Shown here one piece after another: positions 32,785-45,599 of a stretch of 47,050 nt of DNA. This stretch comes from Lingula anatina (lineage: Eukaryota; Brachiopoda; Lingulata; Lingulida; Lingulidae). The stretch is taken from contig NW_019776112.1 of the NCBI RefSeq assembly GCF_001039355.2, forward strand, positions 1-47,050, written 5' to 3'. Each line of letters opens with the position of its first letter. Within the stretch, counting starts at the first letter, position 1. Made by a program: the position numbers and the translations under genes. Below the pieces are notes generated by a model. The model was not told the DNA's origin. It saw only the letters and a program-made list of their open reading frames with translations, and made no database searches.

Positions 32785-35480
32785 GTTTCCGTCCGCCCGC
32801 TCTTCGATCCTTAAGTAAAAGGGGTAGCACAGCGTGCGGGAAAAGCAATCGGCGTGTCAATACCTTATCATCCGTCACAGGTACTTAAAACTTATATTCG
32901 TTAACTCATCGACACAAACCAAATATTTCAACGTAATCTATTCGCTGAGGTAGTCGGAGGTAGTCTTGAAACATATTTAGTCAACCCAAAGATCTATACA
33001 CTGTCACAACTCCGTGGTTAACCCAAGTTTGTCTAAAATATATGTAGATTACAATACAATACGATATATCAATGGATTTGAATACAAAATTGATTACTAT
33101 AGCCAGGAGTACAATAGCTGTGGAGTGTTATAGCAATTCGATGTAAGAGATGTTTGATATTAGTCGAAATTAGTTTTAACACCCGCGCTATATATTAAAA
33201 TATATATGCAAGAATCCATAATATTGCTAAATGATTACAGTGAAAAATCAGAGGTAGATGTTAATTGACTGTCATTTTTGTTATTATCATTAACTTTTTT
33301 AAAAATGATAGTCGACACGAGAGGAGAGCTTATGCAGTGATATAACTTTAATGTTCAGCATTTAGTTGCTAAAAATAACTTAGCTGTCATGCTCAAACAC
33401 AGAGGTGTCATTATGTGCCATCTAGAAATCCTATTGAATTTTTAAAGACTTAAATTTCTTTTTAAATATTTTCTTTTGCATAATTCTGAAATCTAATTTA
33501 CATTTAAACTGAATTAACTTGGTGTAGATCTGTGCGAATTCATTTTAACTCATAATTTTTATTTTATGTTGTTTTCTGTAACTTTGCCCTGGCAACAAGG
33601 AAATGTTTTGAAATATATGTTTTGTTGAATTTTAAGTTCTCGTTTAGCTTGATGTCTTGGCAATATTAACGTAGCTATCGCGGAGATGTGTGTGTGTGTG
33701 TGTGTGTGTGCGTGTGTGCGAATGTGCGGGAGACGGCGCGAGCTTGTGGCGAGGGAAGTGAAGATGTTTTCAATTTTATGTTTGCACCTTTCCAGTAATC
33801 TTTAGTCTGCCAAAGTTTGGAATTGAGCTGAAATGCACCTCATTTCAGAAGTAAAACTTAAGGCAAATATTTAACTTTGTACAATGGGTGATGTGGCTTT
33901 GTTTGTGTACTCCTCCAGTCTGTATGTACATGCACCAGGCTCTAATTGGGATAGAAGAAACAAATCAAACAACTCAACAGTTGTTATCAAGAGAGTGCGA
34001 GCACATATAAATGCAGACAGTTTGCAAAATAGTAATTTAAAATGAGAGATAGAGGTTTACTTCGCCATTAAACATAAAAATATACATTGCGAGAATCCAT
34101 TACTCTGTAAAAGAGTCGCTGTGTTAGAAAAAGTAGTAAGAATTAAATAAGTTTAAGACTTACAGGTAGTATTAAAACGGTCACATCTGAAGGATAAAAG
34201 CTGGAGAAAAAAATTTTTACTACCCTTTAAAATAAAAGCATTGACTTTCTTGGTAAAAACATTGAGAGATGTCCCACACTAAAGGGGAAATGTATATTCA
34301 GCATCCTTGAGACCCGAAGCCATTTGTTTTCTACTCACGTGTTATTAGAAATGTGCAAACAAAAACACCGAAGGACTGAGGACATAAATAGACTGTAAAA
34401 CAAAAATAACGAGATAATGTCCGCATACATAAATTGTGCACTCCCTCAGGAAATCTGGCATTCATACAGATAAACGTCTGGAAAGGATTGAGATAAAGTA
34501 GTACACATGATGCTGATACCTTAATACTATTGTTTAAAAATGACCTTGTATTAACCTGTCTGGCTGAGGGCATTGCTATTATTTGACATCAGGTTGATGT
34601 TGATTACCTAAGACAACCTATTCAAACAAGTCTACTTCTTTTTGATGTACATATACGATTATCATAAATGCGTAATTAATTAATGATATATGGCCTTTAT
34701 CTGTGAAAAATAGCAATAATAGTTTTATTGTCCACAGACTAATTTATTATCACGATATGACAAAGACTACCCACTTATGAAATATTAAACACAGAGTAAT
34801 ATCCTACTATCATATAATGCAAACTTATATGTGTTGGGTTAGTCGGCCCATGCCCTAGATAAAATCCACTTCATCAAATTATGACAGTGTTTTGACGACG
34901 CCATTTTCCGCGGAAGAATGGTTAAATTATGTATGATTTAAAAGGTTTTCTGCCAATGTAAGATCCTGGCAACATGTGAGTCGATGGAATTCATATTGAT
35001 CAGGACAGCCCTCTTCATTTTTTTTGTCATTCGATTCCCCATACCCTTTCGTTGATGTGTGGTCCACTATAAAACCCGTAACTCATAATATAGTGATGGC
35101 TGTGAAAAACAACCCATTACTTAACGAGTTTAACAGGCGGATTCAGTTTTTTGCTCCTTTTTAAATTTGAATTTGCGTTGTTGGAAAAGGAGACTGCCGT
35201 ACTTGTGTTAGATAGTTATCTTTTTGTAATGGTCAGAAAGGAAAACCAGCAAGAGTCAGCTTAGAAGGAGCAATGTGTATTGACAAATAGAACTGTCAGT
35301 AATCGCGTTAAGGGTCACCTGCCCGATCAATCAGGCAAGTCTGGTAATGTAAGAGAAAAACTAATAACAATTATGATTCGCTGCATTAACCACCAACGCC
35401 CCCTTTACACAGATCTAGAACTACGACAACCGCCTCCCCACAACAATTGAGGTTAAAACTGCGACTGAAGAGCCAATGGT
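32785..35480. other. long non-coding stretch, simple repeats only
   Basis: A (GT)n run lies at 33690-33710. The - frame at 34331-34573 has no coding character. Nothing else could be supported. Confidence 0.4.
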
Positions 35481-35492
35481 CCATACTTTTAC

Positions 35493-35493
<1 letters not shown>

Positions 35494-35535
<42 letters not shown>

Positions 35536-35536
35536 G
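35494..35536. repeat. (ATT)n microsatellite
   Basis: About fourteen ATT units; read on the - strand they give a spurious poly-Asn frame. Confidence 0.95.
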
Positions 35537-36014
35537 AATAGATTGGTCAACGAATTGTAAATCAAATGCCTGTAGGAGAGCACATTTGGAAGCTGCTGTG
35601 AAGAGTAAGCTTCGACCCTCAGATCCCTGGCCACTGGTGACAAGTATTAAATATCCTTACACAAGACAATCATTAGACCTCGATACTCATTATTTTGGTG
35701 GTGGGCAGTCCGATAAACGGACCAGAACATTCAAGATAAAATTGAGGGCTCTTCAAGGCTGACAATATGGTCCCAACAAGCTATTTCACGGGAGGCAGAA
35801 AGGAGGCAGAAGTACTGTTTGGCCATGGTAGCTCACGGGCCTTGGGAGCACTGCTGTCACAATCATCATCAACGTTTTATGAAGGTACACGTGGTCGACT
35901 AAGGGGCGCAGTCAAATATGGGGGGGGGGGGCTACCAGCCTTGAATCGTCTCATTTTGATAAGAAGAAATTAATCTCAGACATGCGCCTACCACCACACT
36001 TTTTTTGGGGTTCA

Positions 36015-36258
36015 AGGTTCAGGCCTACCCAACTACCAGTCTCGGCACCGAATGAACAAATTTTGAGTGGTGATGCAATGCTTTTCAACCCTGCTGAGAA
36101 TTGTCACTATTATCAGATCGCGTACTAGGCAAGAGCGGTGTCGCTTCTGATACTGTGTAATACGATCTGACACACACCTTGAAAACGGGTAGTGTGGTCT
36201 GATCTACCGATGAATTCAGGATCATTCGGTGCCGAGTCTGGTAGTTGGGTAGGTCTGA
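36015..36258. repeat. inverted repeat, ~40-bp arms, ~165-bp spacer
   Basis: CCTACCCAACTACCAG followed by TCTCGGCACCGAAT at about 36023-36053 is matched in reverse complement at 36222-36253, with few mismatches. This is a foldback structure, perhaps a MITE; no target duplication was recognised. Confidence 0.75.
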
Positions 36259-36703
36259 AGGTTGGACCGCCTTGACAGAAAAGTTCATCGCGTTGAAATC
36301 GTTCCGGGCACAATTGCTATATCATATGGCTTTCCAATGCCCATGGCGACCATACTAGCACGACGTTTTGGTAAAGTTACTTTTCCCGGCTCCACTATAT
36401 TTAAATAAGTCGAAAAATGGTGCGTTTTGCAACATTACCCGGTCTTAAATAGTTTCAATGTACCAGGCCAGAAATCATGGCACATTTCGTGAAATATTTA
36501 TACAAGTATACAAGGCATTCCGTATACCGACGACGTAGGCCTGGTGCATGATTCTAAAATGCGACCACAAAGCCCTACGCTACGACCAGTTTTCGCGTTT
36601 GGACGACAAATCCGTATTGCTATATGCGTTCATGACATCTAGATAACGAACCCTTTTCACGTTCACAATGATACTAAAACAAGGATTGTTTTTGGATTGA
36701 TTA

Positions 36704-36727
36704 TGAGAGAGAGAGAGAGAGAGAGAA
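36704..36727. repeat. (GA)n microsatellite
   Basis: Pure GA units followed by a decayed GA-rich tail. Confidence 0.9.
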
Positions 36728-37529
36728 AGAGAAAGTGAGAAAGTGTGTCTTTCCAGAAACTGCCCCCTTCCCGAAACAACAGCCGTAAAGATTACTCATA
36801 ACATCCCCACCCGCGGAATATCGTTATGTTTGAATATAAGAAGAAAAACGTATTAAACCTAAAACAAAGGATCCAAAATTGTATCCCGGCTACCACACAT
36901 GTACGAAGCAACGTCAAAAATACATTTTATTAGTTAATCTATAGACAATTCAGCATCCTGTAAAGGTACATGTAATGGATATCTGATCAAAAGTTGTTAC
37001 ACTTGCGGAGTCAGGGTATCAAGAAGAAGTGAAGGGGTAAGGTGGTTTGCCTTAGGCTCCCTGTATATATCCCTGTATCCGACAATGTCTAAGAGATCAT
37101 GAGCTCCTCGCAATGCGCAGATACACGAAGATGACGCTAACAAATATGGCATCATTTCTAAGAAATTAGGACGGTAAAAAAAATCGAACCGCTTCCTTTT
37201 TGTCTTGACAGATCTTGGTCTTCGCACCCCAGCATAAAAAACGTTTTCGTCATGCAGTACATGTATGTCATGTATGTACATTGCTCTTGATGAAGTTTGT
37301 TGGTCAATTTAGATTTTGCATTTGAGCCACAAATGGTTTTTATCGTAAATATGAAAAATAAACCGTTATAGGACTTTTATATTCAATAAAGAAGATTGCC
37401 AAAATGAGTATTCTAATCAAAAGCCCTAGTCCTATGTATAAATTAGTACTCCACAACTGGACAACTATTGAGATTTTGAACAAATTGCAAAGATCATCAT
37501 GAGTGTAAAATTCAAAATGTGTAGTCCTG

Positions 37530-39168
37530 TCACCACGAAATGAAAGCGTCATAGTTGAATCTCATTTTTAGCTGCTGTATATCGAAGACGACGTGGTTTA
37601 GCCTGGCTTGCCGGTATACGTCCCAGTTGACGCGCTCCTTGAGGTTTTTCTGCATTTCGTCGTCAGACGGGAAGGGAGAAACCTGGGATGATAAAAAACA
37701 ACATTTTTACTTGTACATTTTACAAAACCCACCAGAAAAAAAGGGGGGGCTGGCGATATAACATGTTCAGACCTCGTACTGCAGCCTGCTCAGACTATGA
37801 ATATTTAAAAAAGTACACAAAGGAGTGGTAGCGTCGTCAGACGGGAAGGGAGAAACCTGGGATGATAAAAAACAACATTTTTACTTGTACATTTTACAAA
37901 ACCCACCAGAAAAAAAGGGGGGGCTGGCGATATAACATGTTCAGACCTCGTACTGCAGCCTGCTCAGACTATGAATATTTAAAAAAGTACACAAAGGAGT
38001 GGTAGCGTCGTCAGACGGGAAGGGAGAAACCTGGGATGATAAAAAACAACATTTTTACTTGTACATTTTACAAAACCCACCAGAAAAAAAGGGGGGGCTG
38101 GCGATATAACATGTTCAGACCTCGTACTGCAGCCTGCTCAGACTATGAATATTTAAAAAAGTACACAAAGGAGTGGTAGCGTCGTCAGACGGGAAGGGAG
38201 AAACCTGGGATGATAAAAAACAACATTTTTACTTGTACATTTTACAAAACCCACCAGAAAAAAAGGGGGGGCTGGCGATATAACATGTTCAGACCTCGTA
38301 CTGCAGCCTGCTCAGACTATGAATATTTAAAAAAGTACACAAAGGAGTGGTAGCGTCGTCAGACGGGAAGGGAGAAACCTGGGATGATAAAAAACAACAT
38401 TTTTACTTGTACATTTTACAAAACCCACCAGAAAAAAAGGGGGGGCTGGCGATATAACATGTTCAGACCTCGTACTGCAGCCTGCTCAGACTATGAATAT
38501 TTAAAAAAGTACACAAAGGAGTGGTAGCGTCGTCAGACGGGAAGGGAGAAACCTGGGATGATAAAAAACAACATTTTTACTTGTACATTTTACAAAACCC
38601 ACCAGAAAAAAAGGGGGGGGCTGGCGATATAACATGTTCAGACCTCGTACTGCAGCCTGCTCAGACTAAGAATATTTAAAAAAGTACACAAAGGAGTGGT
38701 AGCGGAAATATGCATAACACGACTGACGCAGCTTTTTAAATTAATGTCACCGATGTTATCATGAGGCTTCTGCCACCATGTATGTGTTCATGGTCACGTG
38801 CGCACAATTACCAGTCCCAACAAACGCAATCAGTCTTACACTTAGCCATCTCAGCTATCGCAATGAGCAGTCCCAACTCACCGTCGTTCTGAGGCGCCGC
38901 ATTAATGCATCCGGGCAATGCTCCAGGTAAAATTTCTTGTTGATCATGATACATTCAGCACCATTGCTGACGATACAGAGACTGGGCTGGTCGTCAAAAA
39001 CAATATTTGCTAGACCCTGCAAAAAACAAAAGTTTAAATTGTACGTGGTGGACTCTATAGGGCAAAAGAAAAAAAAAGCAAATTTTGTGCGCGCTTTACT
39101 TAAGTAATACATGCAGCAAGAATCCATATACATGTATATACAGTGTGTTTAATGTACACACACGCGCG

Positions 39169-39221
<53 letters not shown>

Positions 39222-42200
39222 CCTAAGAGGGATCAAGAGAGTGCAAATAAAATGACAAATGGTATAGTTGCTTTCTGATTGATCAAGAGGAGGTCAATTA
39301 TTTTAAAGAAGTGACCTTCCGGGAAAACCCTTTATTCTACAATGTCAGGGGCGGATCCAGGATTATGTGTCGCACTGTTTTTCTCCCACTCTTTCACACG
39401 TGAGTGGTGAAGTGAGACGCTGCATCTTCGTACTGGTATAGAGAAAATGGCAGATAAGTAAGGTGTTGACTAAATATACTCTTTGTGTTTAACTATCATC
39501 TTAAAAATCCCTCTAACAAAACGGTTACAGACTTTGGGCGTCGGTCACCTCTTGCCTAGGCACATTTATATACCTAAGCTGGGGAAATTGACTTCTGCCT
39601 GCAGCGTCAGTCAGTTATATCCCAGCTTCGATTTGTCCCTAGCCATGAGGTGACCTCAGCTGGAGAAAATTGACCACCGCTTAGAGTGTCGGTCAGTATT
39701 GATTAGTACCTAGCCACGAGGGGGCCACAACCAAAGCTATAACTGGAGACTTACAAATACGGATCCTTTTGTCAGCGTTTGCACCTGCACAAACTGTGGG
39801 TTGAGGTCAGCTTCTGTCACGATATGCTCCTGAAATATATGTTTGTTTTCAAAAATATTATAACAATTCCCGTTATAAAAATGTTTACGTGTACAGCGCT
39901 TACACCTAAATCGACACAAAACAAATAAGCACTTGTTGCCGCGTCTCTCATTCTCTGTATTCGAGGATGCGGGAGATATCTAGGTGGAAATAAATAATTG
40001 GTAATTAGTAACTTACCCTTTCTTTATAGGCTGAATCCAGGTCGTCGAAAAGTGTGCGTTTTTGGTTGACGAACCCAGGCTCCAAATCGTCGTCAGCATC
40101 ATCCGGCGCAGTCTTAACGGGAACTGAAATAAGCAATTCGGTGAGTGTGAACTGCTTCTCAGTGATCAGAGTATACATCCAGCCTGGAACACACACTTCT
40201 TTTTAAGTCCCACAGTGCAGAATTGGTCACAAACTTGAATGGTTTATCAATCAATATCCATTACATCTAATAGTGGATCGAAGTGCATTTTGTTATTGCT
40301 TTTTAAATTGGAATCTAATAGGCGGGGGTGGGGGGGGGGGGGGGAGAACAGTTTATGTTTTGGTCTTTCTTTCCCACCCTCCATAATCATTCTACACGTA
40401 CATGTATATGTACAGGGGGCACCGCTGTCAATCATCGTCTCCATGTCACTTTTCAATCTAGGCATCCGGGGATACTAACAAACCGTCCAATCATACATCA
40501 TTTTACATATTTCAAACAGTTCTGAATGCTAATAGCCAAAGGCAAAGTACAGGTACAGAAATGGCGTAATTACTCGTAAGTTAAACATTAACACACTTTT
40601 TCCTGACACTTCCAATTTCTATCCCCACTCAAGATTTCGTTCTTTTTTATTTAATATTTCCTGGCCATAGCCACAAAAGTATTTTGCTCTTAAATTGTCT
40701 CTGCGTGCGTGATCCCGTTATCACTCACATGTGCCGCTTACTTTTTATTCACAACTTTGCTTATATGTTTCAAACATGAAATACCTGTATATTAGTCACC
40801 ATATGACACCAGTTGAGAAGTTTGTCACATTTTACCATAAAAAAAAACAAAAACAAATAAGCCTTACAAATTGTAAGGTCGGGATTCTGTTACCTTGCTC
40901 TGGGACGCTCTTCTGCTTCTTGTTATGTGCACTGAGTTTGTTTGCCAGTCTTGGTCTCTGGGAATAATAGAACTTTGAAAATAAATTACCCAAAATTGTT
41001 GTTTTAAAAGCAAAAAAACAAGTTATCACAAAAGAGCCCACAAAATGCATTCACATCTTTTTTCACGGTGTTTAGTTCAATGTTTCGTAATTAATTAATA
41101 TAAAAATATTTTCAAAATGACATCAAAATACATACTCTCTGGAGTAAACTTTGTGTAACTTTTGCAGCTTTATCATTTGCGGATTTAACGTTTCTTTTAA
41201 TGGACGCTGGCGTTTGTAGCATCACAGGCGCTTGTGAAAATGCACTCTGGGTTCTTCTGTATGTAGATAGATCTCTGTGATGAGCACCGGTAGATGGCGA
41301 AAATGAGTTGGAAGCCTCGACTTCAGCTATGACATCTGCGATAGGGACATCGTCTGCGTCTTCTCCACCGCAAGGACTTGGAAGTTCAATTTCATTGTCT
41401 GTCAAATAGCGTTCATATTCTGATTGGTTTACTTGGAAACAAGTGTATCCATAAGTTTTATCCACGATCTTCTGCGGAATCAATCGTCCAGTTTTTATAT
41501 CCACCTGTGGGTTGACCTGTACTAGTTTTTTGAGGACCTGCACACTGCCCTGTAAGGATGACATGGAGATGAAATTTTTCGTGGAAAATGGTCCACGCAA
41601 ATGTCATCAAATTTATATCAGCATTGGTTCAATATGATTTTTAATAGGCCTACTAAAAAGTTGCACTGAGGAATTACAAATGCTGAGAAAATACCAAATA
41701 GGCACATGGCTTTGAATATTGAAATATTTTATGACAAAGAGAAGGTAAAAACATACCGATTTGACGATAATGATCCAATCAGAATAATTGCTATCTCTCA
41801 CGATGACACCACCTCGTCTGAAACAAAACGGAGAAAATCGATAATTAAAGCAAATACTACTACTCAATTCTCGTACAAAATAATGAAAAATGTAACATTT
41901 TCAATAGCAGCTGTTTTCCATAAAATAAAAAATTATAGAAAATGTCCATCGAACTAAAAGTCAGTGATAAAAAAAAAAGGTTTGGAACAGCAATATTCGA
42001 AACTTTTAGTGACAATGGCGACGGTAGTCTAAGTCAATGTGTAATCTACTTTATTAAAAAAAACAACACTTACTTAAAGAATGAGAAAACGAACAGTTTT
42101 GGATCTAGCTGAAGACGCTCTATTGGCCATCCGTCAAGACAGTCGATACTCCTGAAACATTTAATACTTACTAATAAACAACGCCGGTGTAACGTGACAG

Positions 42201-45200
42201 AGAGTCCGCTTCCCATTCATTGTTACAGGTGAGCCTCGCCCTAGATTTTGACCCGCTTAGGTCAAACTAACCCTAACCATTATAACTATATGGAGGGCGG
42301 ACTTTCTGTTACACTGACCCTCTGTTTCGTTACACACGTCTGGAAACACGTTACAACTATGGGTAGGTAGAATCAGTCATGTTCCCGTCACCCTCATTCA
42401 ATTTTTGGATTTTTGCGCATGGTCTGAGAATTATCAATCCTTATTTATTTTAAACTCTAAACGTACACAATGCACTGTTATGGACCTTTATTACAATAAT
42501 GTACAACTTAAATAGGTCGCATTTTCAAAAATATATAATGATTATTACCATTAATAAAATGCCATAAATATGATTTACCTGATGAAATCATTGTGATCAG
42601 GATCGTTTATATTCTTTGCTCCCCCGACCATGAATATTTGCTCATAAACCTAGACAGGAAGAATAAGTTATAAATATTCAGGGACTATCAGTTTACGTTC
42701 GCGATATTTATTTTACAAAACTATTTAAAATTTCAACCTTTTTTTATATTATACTTATAATCTAGTGGATGAAGGTTAAAAATGAACACGTAATCAAACT
42801 CAAGATTTTGACAAAAGCAGTGAGCTGCCCACCTACCCACAAAAAAAAAAAACAAAAAAAAAAACATGTTTTTTAGCATAAAAATAGAAAAATATGAGAC
42901 ATATTAATATGGGTAAATAATCTGCGGTTAACTGTGTACCTACCGTGGCGGATATACAGAGGAGCTCTACGTAATTCTTTGTAATGATGGTCGACTGGCG
43001 TTTGTCACGGCTAATTATCGAAAGCTCCTGAACAAAATAATTCAACAAATAAATAAACAAAGAAACGAATGAATAAATGGCAACTTACTGCACAGGTATT
43101 TAAGTAGGAAAATGACATCCGTGAAAAGGTGTCTATAAATTTTAGCGTGAAAAACTTTTAAAGGGCGTTCCGGTTTCTATTTCACTATTAACATAAAGAT
43201 TAACTGAGCAACTGCAATCTTAGCAATTAAATGTGTTACATGTGCATGTGCAGCACTCCACACGGAATGTTTAGCCTTATAATTAACGTGAAATGTAGAT
43301 AATCACAATGTTAGACTGCTCTCTATCAACACCTCTATCAAGGTGGCAGATATTATAGGCAGATTTTCCAAAAGCCAGAGATAACAAAATGTCTGTCTAT
43401 TTATCTTTATAAGACATATCTGTAAATATCTAGTGAAAAATCAATCTGTGGTCCTGGTAGAGGGTACTGTTTGACCCCTATCATTATAGTAAAGAGTAAA
43501 AATAATATTATCCACAGAAGCATTTTAGAAAGATTACATGCAACAGACAATACACTTCAATCGTTAAAAAAAGAAGAACTGAATTTACCCCAAAACTCTC
43601 TCCTCTGGACAAATAGGCAACGGTCTTCGCCTTTTCACTCCCAGGGGCGAAAATGGCTACGATACAAGTCCCGAAGAGGATGAAGTAAAAACCTTGAGGA
43701 GGGTGACCCTGGCGGACTATAACACGCTTCGACTCGTAACTGAAAAAAATAGATATGTTACAAATGTTATGATGAGTCATTTGGGGTCTTGCATTGAATA
43801 TGTGTTGGGTAAGAAAGTTTCAAATACTCTGAGTACTTGGTAAGGAAAAGTGTGTCATCCTTCAGTTGTTTCAGTATTCAAATTTAATCAAAACTTTATT
43901 ATTTTTTAAAGATATAATTCTCAATTGTAGTATTTCATAGTTTCTCGAGCAGTCCGACTGTTTACCTCTCCAGTACGCCATACTGTGCCAGCTTTCTTTG
44001 CATCCGTAAAGGATAGTCTGCCACTTGCTTGTGCGACCGGAGTGCGATGGTTGCCTGGGCGGAAAAGACAGAACTTTGTGATCTATCTATTCTATAACAG
44101 TCGTCAGGTGTCGTATTTCGAAGGGGTTGAAAGAAAAGGCCTGATTATACTTCAATATTTCTGGCAGAGAATGGTGAGGCAGTCCAAAATTTTATTTTCA
44201 TTTTTTTTTCATACGATAAGTATGTCAATGGCCCCTCTTATATTGTTGTATAATAGGACTACAGTTCCTGCATTATTTTGCCACTTCAATCGTCGCGCGT
44301 GCTATTGTGTATAGACCTATATGCTTACTTACAGGGATATGATCCAGATTAGTGCATTTTTTTCAGGAGTCACTTCAAAGAACGTGTGTTACTATTTGCA
44401 ACGATAAATAGAGACGTAGAAATCATACAATTATTGAGAAAGAAGTGCAGTGCGTAGTACAAAAGTGCCCACTTACATACGTTAATTCTTCTTGTGTCCT
44501 TTCTTCTGGTCGTTTTGTTAAAATTCGTTTTGCTTCCGTAGACAGTCGAAGCTGCAATTACGAAGTAGCAAATACTATGAAGAATAAATACTAGCGAAAG
44601 GCCCGACACTTAAATATTTATACTTATCAAATATAATAATATATCAAGCAATTAGCTGATGTTTAACTTTCAGTCGATCGATAGAAAATGCCAAGGAAAG
44701 TACGGTCGAAAGTCATTTACTGATTTATTTTGGGTGATAATGACAAAAGGTTTTGTTGTTATTCATCCATGCTGATTTATCCTTGTTTGTCCATCTCAGC
44801 CTCATAATGTTCCAAGTGTTAATGATTTAATGTCAGTTATTCCACACTAATACACAAGGACAAGAAGAAAAAGTCTGGCGCACTCGCTAAATTTTAAGCT
44901 GAGCTTACTGATCTAAGAGACCATTCCCACAGATATTTAGATCGATCTATCCCCCAGGGGAGTCTCACTAAATTGCTGTCAACTTGGTCGGCTTAAATGT
45001 CTGTCACGCCTAGTAAAGCTGTTAGGGGGTAATTATCTTTACCCTAGCTAATTCGGTAGGCGTGACAGACATTTAAGCCTCTTGAGCTGACAGCAATTTA
45101 GCATGATCACCCAGGGGGTTTGGTCGATCCAGATGGATCGATCTAAATCTGTGGGAATGCAGTCTAAGGTTCAGTCACTTCGTAGCTTTCATTTCCACTG

Positions 45201-45599
45201 TCATGAACCTCACCTACCACGTGAATTTGATATGGAGAGTTACATTTCACTCATTAATTGTTTTCACCACCACATATGATAAGTGGTGGTTACACAGAGG
45301 TGCAATGTCCCCATGATTAACTCTGGTGAAAATATCTCCATAAGTGAGGTACATGTGTGTGGTCCTGTCACTATATTAGCTCTGCTCCTCATTCAAGAGG
45401 ACGGTGGTCTCAAAGGAAAAAAAATGAAATAAAATAAAGAAATATAAACAGTACCCACCTGTCTGTTTGCTTTAAAGTCTGAGGGATCAAAGGTGTCCTT
45501 TTTGTCGATGCCTAGAGCAGCTGCCTGGTCGATCACCATCAATTGTTCACCAAACTGACTGTTATTGGCGCTGTCACTGAAATAACAGAGCAAGTCCAT
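37530..45599 (-). CDS. CNBD2: CNBD2-like cyclic-nucleotide-binding protein
   Basis: Fourteen exons on the - strand join in phase: 45599-45459, 44551-44477, 44054-43966, 43739-43589, 43027-42944, 42649-42579, 42151-42074, 41817-41757, 41549-41136, 40957-40894, 40123-40017, 39829-39755, 39016-38882, 37682-37530 (stop TGA). The product is 565 residues, near what I recall for vertebrate CNBD2 (CRIS, a cAMP-binding protein linked to sperm formation). Residues 49-70 carry the family motif LSTEAKRILTKRPEERTQEE. The first cyclic-nucleotide domain spans about 95-190: VIVRQG, GFYFILFG and the phosphate-binding cassette FGELSIISRDKRQST with its Glu and Arg. A second domain starts RGGVIVRDSNYSDW (230) and VKSGSVQVL (249), is interrupted by about 195 residues, and resumes at TLTKGSVFGLANIVF (463); it lacks the cassette Glu and Arg. 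The start ATG is the first in frame after no acceptor and is likely but unproven. Confidence 0.88.
37658..38704 (-). repeat. 174-bp tandem array, six copies, carrying the last-exon splice acceptor
   Basis: CGTCAGACGGGAAGGGAGAA recurs at 37661, 37835, 38009, 38183, 38357 and 38531, exactly 174 bases apart; the farthest copy has one extra G and one substitution. Read on the - strand, each unit holds TTATCATCCCAG, the acceptor of CNBD2 exon 14, plus the first 21-25 bases of that exon. Only the copy at 37661-37682 continues into the true exon. From any other copy the exon frame would run 21 residues past VSPFPSDD to a TGA within the unit. Confidence 0.95.
39174..39216. repeat. (CA)n microsatellite with CG-rich start
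   Basis: A CGCGCG run at about 39162-39176 passes into pure CA units in CNBD2 intron 12. Confidence 0.9.
39346..39372. mobile_element. end of a CAGGGGCGGAT-type TIR element
   Basis: CAGGGGCGGATCCAGG matches the end of the 169-bp element at 28189. No partner end was found nearby, so it is a fragment or a diverged copy. It lies in CNBD2 intron 12. Confidence 0.4.
39580..39730. repeat. ~78-bp degenerate tandem repeat in CNBD2 intron 12
   Basis: AGCTGGGGAAATTGACTTC..GCGTCAGTCAG at about 39579 and AGCTGGAGAAAATTGACCAC..GTGTCGGTCAG at about 39658 are copies; TAGCCATGAGG and TAGCCACGAGG extend the match. Confidence 0.6.
44917..45164. mobile_element. 248-bp palindromic MITE with TAA target duplication
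   Basis: TAA at 44914-44916 and 45165-45167 flank ends GAGACCATTCCCACAGAT and ATCTGTGGGAATGCAGTC, followed inward by TTAGATCGATC and GATCGATCTAAA. The two halves are largely reverse complements (GACAGACATTTAAGC, GACAGCAATTTAG). It lies in CNBD2 intron 1 and is the better preserved sister of the element at 32384-32781. Confidence 0.8.

Noticed and set aside
35386-35643. Poly-Asn protein on the - strand
   Set aside because: Translation of the (ATT)n microsatellite.
35565-35760. Open + frame reading SKLRPSDPWPLVTS as a possible retroelement piece
   Set aside because: No family recognised and stops follow; too weak to annotate.
36997-37281. 94-codon frame on the - strand as an upstream exon of the orphan gene
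   Set aside because: No acceptor or donor in a fitting phase, no family resemblance; it lies in the likely CNBD2 3' UTR.
40124-40184. Longer version of CNBD2 exon 11 using the acceptor near 40184
   Set aside because: It would not keep the phase set by exon 10; the TTATTTCAG acceptor at 40124 does.
40247-40478. Overlapping frames on both strands
   Set aside because: They are created by a poly-G run in CNBD2 intron 10 and have no domain.
41706-41957. 83-codon + frame opposite CNBD2 exon 8
   Set aside because: Antisense shadow; the - strand exon has splice sites, phase and family match.
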